5,228 nt of DNA, taken from assembly GCA_017464045.1 (NCBI GenBank), contig JAFUEG010000177.1, positions 1-5,228 on the forward strand, in the 5' to 3' direction. The notes beneath the pieces are model-generated. The model was not told where the DNA came from. It saw only the letters and a list, made by a program, of their open reading frames with translations, and searched no databases. A program made the translations under genes and the position numbers. This stretch comes from Lachnospiraceae bacterium. GTDB lineage: Bacteria > Bacillota_A > Clostridia > Lachnospirales > Lachnospiraceae. This document shows, piece by piece, positions 1 to 5,080 of this stretch (position 1 is its first letter; every line of letters begins with the position of its first letter).

Positions 1-1249
1 AAAAGGTTATCCCGAGGATGTATCCGGTGATGATATACCATACATAGCACGTATAATTGCAGTAGCGGATGCTTATGATGCCATGTCTTCCAATCGTGTA
101 TACAGAAGGCATCTTCCTAAGGATAAAATATTGTCCGAGCTTGAGAAGGGATGCGGTACGCAGTGGGATGAAGAAATTACAAAGGTAATGATAAAGCTTA
201 TAAATGAGGACAAACTTCCTAAGATTAATCCGGATGCTGAAACAGAACTGGTACAGCAGACATCAACCATTTTGTCAAGAGTTATAGATATTGCGGAGGA
301 TAAAGGAAGCGATACATCTGACGAGCTGGATGATTTAACCGGTGCATACGGACGTGATAAAGGAAAGCATGCGATACAAAATGCTATATCAAAAAACGGA
401 ACAGGATGTATCGTTATATTTGATATAGATCATTTCCACAGAATAAATGATACGGACGGATTTATCATAGGTGACATCTATCTAAAAAAGATGGTAGAGC
501 AGATAAGAGGTCTTTCGGAAAAGCAGATTATAGCTCGTTTCGGAGCTGATGAATTTGTTACATATTTCCCAGAGCTAAAAGATGCTAAGGAAGCAGAAAA
601 ACTTGCGGAAATATTTATCGACCGTATAAAAAATCTTGCCGAAACAGACAAGCGTGTAAGTAAATTTTCGGTTTCAATCGGTATATCAGAGGTAATTACC
701 GAAAAAGATAAGGTTATGTTCCTTTATGAAAATGCAAACAAAGCGCTCTATGTTGCAAAGCAGCGCGGAGGCAGTACATACTACAGCCATCAGGCATTGG
801 AATATCAAAACGAGGAACCTTCGGATCCGGCTGCCGACTTAAAGCAGCTTGTTGAAATCATACAAAAACGTGAGCATTATAAGGGAGGTTTGGTAGCTGC
901 CTATCCGGAGTTTGGAAAGATGTATGAATTTATCAGTTCCCTTGCAGAGCGCAATGAGATGAAGGTTCAGATCGCATTGTTTACCGTATCACAGATTAAG
1001 GGGGCCAAGGCATCGCTTGATGAACAGGACAGGGTTATGAAGCTTTTGCAAAAGGCGGTTGTTAATTCTATTCGTAATGTGGATGTCATAACGAAGTACA
1101 GCAGTACGCAGTATGCGATACTTCTAATGAACCTTACCTTGGCTGAAGTTGAAAGTGTTATAAATCGTATCATGACAGAGTTCCTCAGAACCTATGATAA
1201 AAATGAGTTTTCGGTGCACTATGATACGGCGGATTTGTCGAAGAATTAA
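1..1249 (+). CDS. HD-GYP / degenerate GGDEF / GGDEF-like signalling protein, 5'-truncated by the window
   Basis: The reading frame is open from base 2, so the gene begins outside the window and the ATG at 83 is internal. The 415 visible residues start on the HD-GYP family GYP motif (residues 2-4). They continue with IPYIARIIAVADAYDAM (12-28) and GCGTQWDEE (50-58), typical of the C-terminal half of HD-GYP c-di-GMP phosphodiesterases. A GGDEF domain follows (about 112-262). It has the metal-binding Asp in FDIDHF (D141), IND (N149), GD (D158), SVSIGIS, and ALYVAKQRGG near the end. Its signature is GADEF (181-185) instead of GGDEF, the usual Lys after DxF is His, and no RxxD inhibitory site precedes the signature. 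Residues about 320-410 resemble a second, more degenerate GGDEF fold (TKYSSTQYAILL). The protein probably hydrolyses or senses c-di-GMP in the cytoplasm. Cyclase activity is doubtful. Family assignment is firm; the catalytic state is inferred, since the HD residues lie outside the window. Confidence 0.9.
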   Translation, partial: KGYPEDVSGDDIPYIARIIAVADAYDAMSSNRVYRRHLPKDKILSELEKGCGTQWDEEITKVMIKLINEDKLPKINPDAETELVQQTSTILSRVIDIAEDKGSDTSDELDDLTGAYGRDKGKHAIQNAISKNGTGCIVIFDIDHFHRINDTDGFIIGDIYLKKMVEQIRGLSEKQIIARFGADEFVTYFPELKDAKEAEKLAEIFIDRIKNLAETDKRVSKFSVSIGISEVITEKDKVMFLYENANKALYVAKQRGGSTYYSHQALEYQNEEPSDPAADLKQLVEIIQKREHYKGGLVAAYPEFGKMYEFISSLAERNEMKVQIALFTVSQIKGAKASLDEQDRVMKLLQKAVVNSIRNVDVITKYSSTQYAILLMNLTLAEVESVINRIMTEFLRTYDKNEFSVHYDTADLSKN

Positions 1250-1301
1250 TATGAAATTACTATATGATTTTAAAATGTTGCGAGACATAATAATGATAGT
1301 T

Positions 1302-1315
1302 TAATTTATAAATTA
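1302..1315. repeat. 14-bp perfect AT palindrome upstream of acyP
   Basis: TAATTTATAAATTA reads the same on both strands and lies 28 bp upstream of the acyP start. It contains a TATAAA (1307-1312) that could act as a -10 box, so it could be an operator overlapping a promoter. It consists only of A and T in an AT-rich gap, so chance is also plausible. No well-spaced -35 box was found: TTGCGA at 1278-1283 is 23 bp away. The rest of the gap 1250-1343 shows no terminator. Confidence 0.25.
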
Positions 1316-1343
1316 GCTTATGAATATATAATATGGAGAGAAA

Positions 1344-1625
1344 ATGGTACGAAAAAGATTAACCTTTATAGGAAGAGTCCAGGGCGTAGGCTTTAGATAC
1401 CGCGCCTATCATGCTGCCCAGGGACTTAAGCTCACGGGTTGGGTGATGAATAATTGGGATGGTTCGGTTATCATGGAGGCCCAGGGACAGGAAGAGGAAA
1501 TAGACAAGCTGGTCGCCATGATAGGAAAAGGAACCTTTGTAATGATTGACAGGATTGACAGCAAGACAATTCCGCTTGTAGATGATGAAAGAAGCTTTAA
1601 GGTAAGACATGGTGAGGAGTATTGA
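1344..1625 (+). CDS. acyP: Acylphosphatase
   Basis: This 93-residue protein is the normal length for acylphosphatase, a small cytoplasmic alpha/beta enzyme that hydrolyses the carboxyl-phosphate bond of acyl phosphates. The family signature is complete. GRVQGVGFRYRAY (residues 10-22) forms the phosphate-binding loop with the catalytic Arg18. GWVMNNWDGSV (32-42) supplies the catalytic Asn36, which positions the attacking water. The ATG at 1344 is chosen because GGAGAG (1335-1340) sits just upstream and the protein begins directly on the first beta strand. It lies 94 bp after the signalling gene and 55 bp before the small CxxC gene, with no hairpin between them, so co-transcription with either is possible but not shown. 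The physiological substrate cannot be told from sequence. Confidence 0.96.
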   Translation: MVRKRLTFIGRVQGVGFRYRAYHAAQGLKLTGWVMNNWDGSVIMEAQGQEEEIDKLVAMIGKGTFVMIDRIDSKTIPLVDDERSFKVRHGEEY

Positions 1626-1630
1626 CAAAA

Positions 1631-1650
1631 CCAGTAAAGACCAGTAAAAG
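1631..1650 (+). repeat. 10-bp tandem duplication between acyP and the small CxxC gene
   Basis: CCAGTAAAGA is followed directly by CCAGTAAAAG: two adjacent 10-bp units identical at the first eight positions, with the last two bases swapped. It lies just after the acyP stop. It may be a slipped-strand duplication; no function is apparent. Confidence 0.4.
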
Positions 1651-1666
1651 AATTAAAAGTGAATTA

Positions 1667-1672
1667 AGGAAG
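1667..1672 (+). promoter_or_regulatory. Ribosome binding site that sets the start of the small CxxC gene
   Basis: AGGAAG ends eight bases before the ATG at 1681, which is good spacing. An in-frame GTG at 1672 overlaps this motif and would leave no spacer, so the ATG at 1681 is preferred and the protein has 70 rather than 73 residues. Confidence 0.65.
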
Positions 1673-1680
1673 TGACCCAG

Positions 1681-1893
1681 ATGCTTTTCAAAAATAAAAA
1701 GAATTCCAAAACCTATGATAAAGAAAATCAGATACCGGTGCTTAGATGCAGCATCTGCACAGGCGAACAAGTCGCAGGCTTCAAAGATAAAACCACAGGT
1801 AAATTCAATGATGTCACACTAATCCGAACCGATGCCGACTTAAAACAGTTTATGAAAGAATACGGTGTCGAAAAAATTACCAAAGAATACTAA
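1681..1893 (+). CDS. Small conserved-type protein with a CxxC pair, function unknown
   Basis: This 70-residue soluble protein has no signal peptide and no membrane segment. It is rich in Lys near the N-terminus (KNKKNSK). Its core is RCSICTGEQVAGFKD (22-36), where Cys23 and Cys26 form a CxxC pair followed by GEQVAGF. The C-terminal half carries DVTLIRTDADLKQFMKEYG, which looks like a beta strand followed by a helix. A single CxxC could bind a metal if the protein dimerises, or could be a redox pair. I recall similar short proteins in Lachnospiraceae genomes, labelled hypothetical or given doubtful enzyme names; this is memory, not a search. Coding is supported by a good ribosome binding site, the folded-looking composition and a clean TAA stop. 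Genomic context (acyP upstream, ldh far downstream) gives no clue to the role. Confidence 0.8.
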   Translation: MLFKNKKNSKTYDKENQIPVLRCSICTGEQVAGFKDKTTGKFNDVTLIRTDADLKQFMKEYGVEKITKEY

Positions 1894-1900
1894 AAAATAC

Positions 1901-1929
1901 TTGCTAACATATTAATATAAAGTTATTAT
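1901..1929 (+). promoter_or_regulatory. Possible sigma-A promoter upstream of the palindrome and ldh
   Basis: TTGCTA (1901-1906; 4 of 6 matches to TTGACA) and TATTAT (1924-1929; 5 of 6 to TATAAT) are separated by 17 bp. A transcript from here would start near 1936, run through the whole palindrome and reach ldh with a leader of nearly 300 nt. A second perfect TATAAT at 1977-1982 touches the left end of the palindrome but has no recognisable -35 box. Promoter-like strings are common in AT-rich DNA, so this is tentative. GTTATTATA occurs twice nearby (1922-1930 and 1942-1950). Confidence 0.3.
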
Positions 1930-1981
1930 AAAACCAATCAGGTTATTATAACTGAGTTAATTATTATTAGTTAAATTATAA

Positions 1982-2200
1982 TGGCTGTCATATATACACA
2001 AATTGGGTAAGTGAATTAACATTTTGCCCGATTTGTGTAAAATCAGCAACGAGGCGTTTGCAGATATTTGCTCAGAAACCGAACTGTTTGAGCAAAGCGA
2101 GTTTTCGGTTTCGTGCAAATATCAAAATCCCGAGTGAGCTGATTTAACAAATCGATGGCAAGTTAATACACTTACCCAATTTGTGTATATATTACAGCCA
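1982..2200. repeat. 219-bp imperfect palindrome (MITE-like or large structured RNA) upstream of ldh
   Basis: The outer arms 1982-2020 and 2162-2200 are inverted copies with 37 of 39 positions complementary; the mismatches are 1989/2193 and 2014/2168. Pairing continues inward with small interruptions: 2024-2028 with 2157-2161, 2029-2036 with 2147-2154, 2040-2047 with 2138-2145, 2063-2071 with 2115-2123, and 2075-2083 with 2104-2112. This leaves an apical loop at 2084-2103. About 76 pairs can form in all. The ends read TGGCTGT and ACAGCCA. No transposase is present, no open reading frame of note lies inside, and no clear target-site duplication flanks the outer ends. TATATA is present in both arms and, being self-complementary, could hide a duplication. 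There is no U-run after the right arm, so it is not a classical terminator. It fills most of the 338-bp gap between the CxxC gene and ldh. A non-autonomous mobile repeat, a structured leader or a protein-binding site all remain possible. Confidence 0.8.
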
Positions 2201-2215
2201 CGTGTATATATTTAA

Positions 2216-2223
2216 AAGGAGGT
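2216..2223 (+). promoter_or_regulatory. Strong ribosome binding site of ldh
   Basis: AAGGAGGT is almost fully complementary to the 16S 3' end and lies eight bases before the ATG at 2232. This fixes the ldh start and rules out in-frame upstream starts such as the TTG at 2181, which lies in the palindrome's right arm. The palindrome ends 15 bases before this site, so it would not itself mask it. Confidence 0.85.
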
Positions 2224-2231
2224 ATAAAACC

Positions 2232-3188
2232 ATGTCAAAGAAGAAATTAGATAGTAGAAAATGTGCGATGATAGGCTGCGGATTTGTAGGCTCTGCATCA
2301 GTATATGCACTTATGCAGTCGGGCCTTTTTTCAGATATAGTTCTTATTGATGCCAATAAGGACAAGGCAGAGGGAGAGGCGCTTGATATAAGCCACGGAA
2401 TCCCATTTGCAAAGCCTGTCGAGATAATAGCAGGAGATTATTCAGATATATCAGATGCATCAATCGTTATAATAACTGCCGGTGCTGCTCAGAAGCCGGG
2501 CGAGACAAGACTTGACCTCGTAAAGAAAAATGTAGGAATATTTAAGTCGATTATCCCTGAAGTAGTTAAGTACAATAAGGATTGTACACTTCTTATTGTT
2601 GCCAATCCTGTTGATGTGCTTACCTATGCTGCTCTTAAGCTTTCAGGCTTCCCTAAAGAGAGAGTAATCGGTTCAGGTACAGTTCTTGATACTGCAAGAT
2701 TTAAGTATCTTCTAGGTGAGCATCTTGACCTTGACAGCCGTAGTATCCATGCATTCATAATCGGTGAGCATGGAGATTCCGAGATTGCTGCATGGTCTTC
2801 TGCAAATGTATCCGGTGTACCAATCCACAAGGTATGTGAGATGAGAGGCTTTACGGATCATGACTACGAGACAAGAAGACTTGCAGAGCAGGTTAAGAAT
2901 GCTGCTTATGAGATAATTGATAAAAAGGGCGCAACCTATTACGGTATTGGTATGGCAATCAAGAGAATATGTGAGGCTATCATAAGAGATGAGCGTTCAA
3001 TACTTCCTGTTTCCACGCTTATGACAGGTCAGTTCGGACTAGAGGATGTATGCCTTTCAATGCCGGCTATAGTCGGTGAAAAGGGTGTTGATACACTTCT
3101 TCCAATCGAGCTTGATGAAAATGAAATGGCAGCACTTAAAGCGTCAGCAGATACTCTTAAGGCAGTTATTGAAGATTCAGGACTGTAA
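2232..3188 (+). CDS. ldh: L-lactate dehydrogenase (NAD-dependent)
   Basis: This 318-residue protein has the usual family length. It reduces pyruvate to L-lactate with NADH in the cytoplasm, regenerating NAD+ during fermentation. The Rossmann nucleotide loop is GCGFVG (residues 15-20), and Asp40 at the end of the second strand selects NAD over NADP. The mobile active-site loop AGAAQKPGETR (83-93) carries Gln87, equivalent to Gln102 of the Bacillus stearothermophilus enzyme. Gln here marks lactate rather than malate dehydrogenase. Arg93 corresponds to Arg109. NPVDV (125-129), Asp153, substrate-binding Arg156 and catalytic His180 in IGEHGDSE complete the site. At the fructose-1,6-bisphosphate site, His173 matches His188, but Lys158 stands where Arg173 is expected. 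The gene has its own strong ribosome binding site, follows the large palindrome, and is closed by the hairpin at 3222-3253, so it is probably monocistronic. Confidence 0.97.
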   Translation: MSKKKLDSRKCAMIGCGFVGSASVYALMQSGLFSDIVLIDANKDKAEGEALDISHGIPFAKPVEIIAGDYSDISDASIVIITAGAAQKPGETRLDLVKKNVGIFKSIIPEVVKYNKDCTLLIVANPVDVLTYAALKLSGFPKERVIGSGTVLDTARFKYLLGEHLDLDSRSIHAFIIGEHGDSEIAAWSSANVSGVPIHKVCEMRGFTDHDYETRRLAEQVKNAAYEIIDKKGATYYGIGMAIKRICEAIIRDERSILPVSTLMTGQFGLEDVCLSMPAIVGEKGVDTLLPIELDENEMAALKASADTLKAVIEDSGL

Positions 3189-3221
3189 ACTTAGACTTAT
3201 ATTTTTAAAACAAGATGATTA

Positions 3222-3253
3222 TACAGGCACTCAAGGGCTTATGAGTGCCTGTA
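3222..3253 (+). terminator. Hairpin terminator after ldh
   Basis: A perfect 12-bp stem pairs 3222-3233 with 3242-3253 around the 8-base loop AGGGCTTA, 33 bases after the ldh stop. The following tract is only moderately T-rich (AAATTGATTTATTG), so termination may be partial. The stem strength and placement favour an intrinsic terminator. With the promoter immediately after it, it separates ldh from the transporter gene. Confidence 0.7.
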
Positions 3254-3264
3254 AATTGATTTAT

Positions 3265-3273
3265 TGCTATAAT
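3265..3273 (+). promoter_or_regulatory. Extended -10 promoter for the cation transporter
   Basis: TGCTATAAT is a perfect TGnTATAAT extended -10 element. It would start transcription near 3280, just before the AAGGAG ribosome binding site (3285-3290) of the downstream gene. No good -35 box is present at the expected distance, where the right arm of the terminator lies; extended -10 promoters tolerate this. Position and motif quality make it a fair candidate. Confidence 0.5.
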
Positions 3274-3297
3274 CCGGTAAATATAAGGAGATAACAC

Positions 3298-4464
3298 ATG
3301 GGAAATATACAGGAAGCGCAAAATGCGCTTAATTCGGAAGAGGTTTCGAAAAAAATAATATCCAGAGACAAGATTATTATACGAACAAGTGTGATAGGAA
3401 TTCTGGCAAATGTATTTTTAGCCGGTTTTAAGGCGGTAGTTGGTCTTCTTACACATTCGATAGCAATTATAATGGATGCTGTAAATAACTTAACTGATGC
3501 TGCATCATCGCTTATAACCATAATCGGTACAAAGCTTGCTGCAAAGGAGCCGGATAAGAAGCATCCCTTCGGACATGGAAGGGTTGAATACCTTAGTGCG
3601 ATGGTTATAGCGGTATTGGTTCTTTATGCAGGTGTAACCTCACTTATAGAATCAATAAAGAAAATTATCACACCTAAGAAACCCGAATATACGGTTGTGG
3701 CACTTGTGATAGTTGCGGTAGCGGTTGTAGTAAAGATTGTGCTTGGAAGATATGTAAAGGCAATGGGTGAAAAAACCAATTCGGATGCACTCGTTAATTC
3801 CGGTCAGGACGCAACCATGGATTCTGTTATATCCGCATCGACACTTGTGGCAGCGGTTATATTTCAGGCATCCGGACTTTCACTTGAGGCATGGCTTGGT
3901 GCCATTATCTCAATCATAATTATTAAATCCGGTATAGATATGTTAAGAGAGACCATATCTCAGCTTTTGGGTGAGAGAATAGACAGAGAGCTTGCTCTTG
4001 CCATAAAGGAAACAGTTACCTCTTTCCCGGATGTACAGGGGGCATATGACCTTATCCTGAATAACTACGGACCAAATGCATTTAACGGTTCGGTTCACGT
4101 TGAGGTTCCTGATACATATACGGCCTATGACCTTGATGATTTGTTAAGACAGATTACCATAGCTGTATTTGAAAAGCACAATGTAATACTTACAGCTATC
4201 GGTGTTTATTCTGTCAATACAAAAAACGATTATGCTGCCAAGGTTCGTGATGATGTCAGCAAAATCGTTTTTAAAAATGAGTATGCACTTCAGATGCACG
4301 GCTTTTATCTTAATGAGGAAAAGAAAACCATACGTTTTGATGTAGTAGTAAGCTTTGATGCACCGGACAGAAAAGAGGTTTACCGGAATATAGTTAAAGA
4401 GGTAAATAAAATATATCCGGACTATACATTGCAGATTGCACTTGATACGGATTTTAGTGACTAG
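3298..4464 (+). CDS. Cation diffusion facilitator transporter, Mn-type motifs, doubled C-terminal domain
   Basis: This 388-residue inner-membrane protein probably exports a divalent metal in exchange for protons. About six membrane segments are visible (roughly 27-51, 55-82, 99-120, 132-149, 175-190, 195-215). Between TM2 and TM3 lies the family motif HPFGHGRVEY (89-98). The metal-site residues read N63-N-L-T-D67 in TM2 and D171-A-T-M-D175 in TM5. In the published motif classes, N/DxxxD with DxxxD marks the Mn group, whereas Zn and Fe/Zn members have HxxxD in TM5. Mn export is therefore the best guess, from motifs only. The cytoplasmic tail is long: a first beta-alpha-beta domain (about 225-307) is followed by a second of similar pattern (about 312-388), where typical members have one. 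The ATG is supported by AAGGAG seven bases upstream. It converges with pdxT, 42 bp away. Confidence 0.93.
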   Translation: MGNIQEAQNALNSEEVSKKIISRDKIIIRTSVIGILANVFLAGFKAVVGLLTHSIAIIMDAVNNLTDAASSLITIIGTKLAAKEPDKKHPFGHGRVEYLSAMVIAVLVLYAGVTSLIESIKKIITPKKPEYTVVALVIVAVAVVVKIVLGRYVKAMGEKTNSDALVNSGQDATMDSVISASTLVAAVIFQASGLSLEAWLGAIISIIIIKSGIDMLRETISQLLGERIDRELALAIKETVTSFPDVQGAYDLILNNYGPNAFNGSVHVEVPDTYTAYDLDDLLRQITIAVFEKHNVILTAIGVYSVNTKNDYAAKVRDDVSKIVFKNEYALQMHGFYLNEEKKTIRFDVVVSFDAPDRKEVYRNIVKEVNKIYPDYTLQIALDTDFSD

Positions 4465-4465
4465 A

Positions 4466-4515
4466 TATACCGGTATCTGACCTAAGAATTTATACCGGTA
4501 TATGACCTAATAATT
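4466..4515. repeat. Two tandem 25-bp repeats at the convergent gene junction, able to form a hairpin
   Basis: Units 4466-4490 and 4491-4515 match at 23 of 25 positions (differences at 4477/4502 and 4486/4511). Each contains the palindrome ATACCGGTAT; the second extends to the 12-bp TATACCGGTATA. Because each core is self-complementary, the copies can also pair with each other: 4466-4476 with 4492-4502, an 11-bp stem with a 15-base loop. The stem lies between the convergent transporter and pdxT genes, and the second unit contains the pdxT stop codon (4507-4509). It may act as a bidirectional terminator, although neither strand has a clear U-run, or it may be a duplicated protein-binding site. 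Confidence 0.7.
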
Positions 4516-5079
4516 ATTGACCATATCAAGAAAATATCTGTGAATTCTGTTGTCTTCGCCGAGTTCAGGATGAAATGTAAGTGCAAGCTGATTTTTATAT
4601 CTTACGGCAACGATATAATCATCTATGACTGCGAGAACTTTTACATCAGTAGATTTAACGGCTTCTATATAAGGAGCTCTTATAAAGACCATTTCAAAAC
4701 CGCCAATCTCATTCAGATTGGCGATTTTTTTAAAGCTTCCAAGCTGTCTTCCGTAGGCATTTCTCTTTGTAATGACCGGAAGTGTTGCAAAGTAGGTGTT
4801 TGGATCGTTTGATAGTACTTCGGAAAGAAGAATCAAGCCGGCACAGGTCGCAAGCACGGGAAGTCCGTTTTCAATTTTATCCTTCAAAACCTTATACATA
4901 TCAAGCTCTCGTAACAGCTTTCCCTGAACCGTGCTTTCACCGCCGGGAAGAACCAGACCGTCTATATCCTCCGTTATATCTGACTTTTTTCTAAGCAGCA
5001 CGCACTCTGCACCTAAATCTTCAAGCATCTTTTTGTGCTCTATAAATGCACCCTGTACAGCAAGTATACCGATTTTCAT
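4507..5079 (-). CDS. pdxT: PLP synthase glutaminase subunit PdxT
   Basis: This 190-residue class-I glutamine amidotransferase is the normal PdxT length. It hydrolyses glutamine and channels ammonia to PdxS, which builds pyridoxal 5'-phosphate from ribose 5-phosphate and glyceraldehyde 3-phosphate. The triad is intact and numbered as in Bacillus subtilis PdxT: Cys79 in ATCAG, His170 and Glu172 in FHPEL. The oxyanion region LPGGEST (44-50) and the PdxT-specific RNAYGRQ (106-112) and IRAPYIE (133-139) are present. The N-terminus MKIGILAVQGAFIEH is typical and supports the start. The gene begins one base after the pdxS stop, and its ribosome binding site lies in the pdxS end, so the two are co-transcribed and probably translationally coupled. 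The stop codon is TAG. Confidence 0.97.
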   Translation of the reverse strand: MKIGILAVQGAFIEHKKMLEDLGAECVLLRKKSDITEDIDGLVLPGGESTVQGKLLRELDMYKVLKDKIENGLPVLATCAGLILLSEVLSNDPNTYFATLPVITKRNAYGRQLGSFKKIANLNEIGGFEMVFIRAPYIEAVKSTDVKVLAVIDDYIVAVRYKNQLALTFHPELGEDNRIHRYFLDMVNNY

Positions 5080-5080
5080 T

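Noticed and set aside
83..1249. The signalling protein starting at the ATG at 83
   Set aside because: Bases 2-82 continue the same frame and encode the conserved GYP and IPYIARIIAVADAYDA parts of HD-GYP, so this Met is internal.
1672..1680. GTG start for the small CxxC protein
   Set aside because: It overlaps the AGGAAG ribosome binding site and leaves no spacer; the ATG at 1681 is properly spaced.
1922..1951. Rho-independent terminator after the CxxC gene around AACC-AATCA-GGTT
   Set aside because: Only four base pairs including two G-C pairs are solid, the flanking pairing is interrupted A/T, and no T-run follows.
2033..2197. Rex-type (NADH-sensing) operator upstream of ldh, e.g. the TTGTG string at 2033-2037, TTAACAA at 2145-2151, or TTGTG at 2181-2185
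   Set aside because: Rex often controls ldh in related bacteria, but each candidate has only one good half-site; the partner half does not match the inverted consensus at the right spacing.
1982..2200. Treating the palindrome as a CRISPR repeat unit or an IS200/IS605 end
   Set aside because: There is a single inverted structure with no repeated direct units or spacers, and no transposase gene or remnant is in the window.
2181..2231. A 17-residue N-terminal extension of lactate dehydrogenase from the TTG at 2181
   Set aside because: It would run through the palindrome arm and the ribosome binding site itself; the ATG at 2232 has ideal spacing and gives the normal family length.
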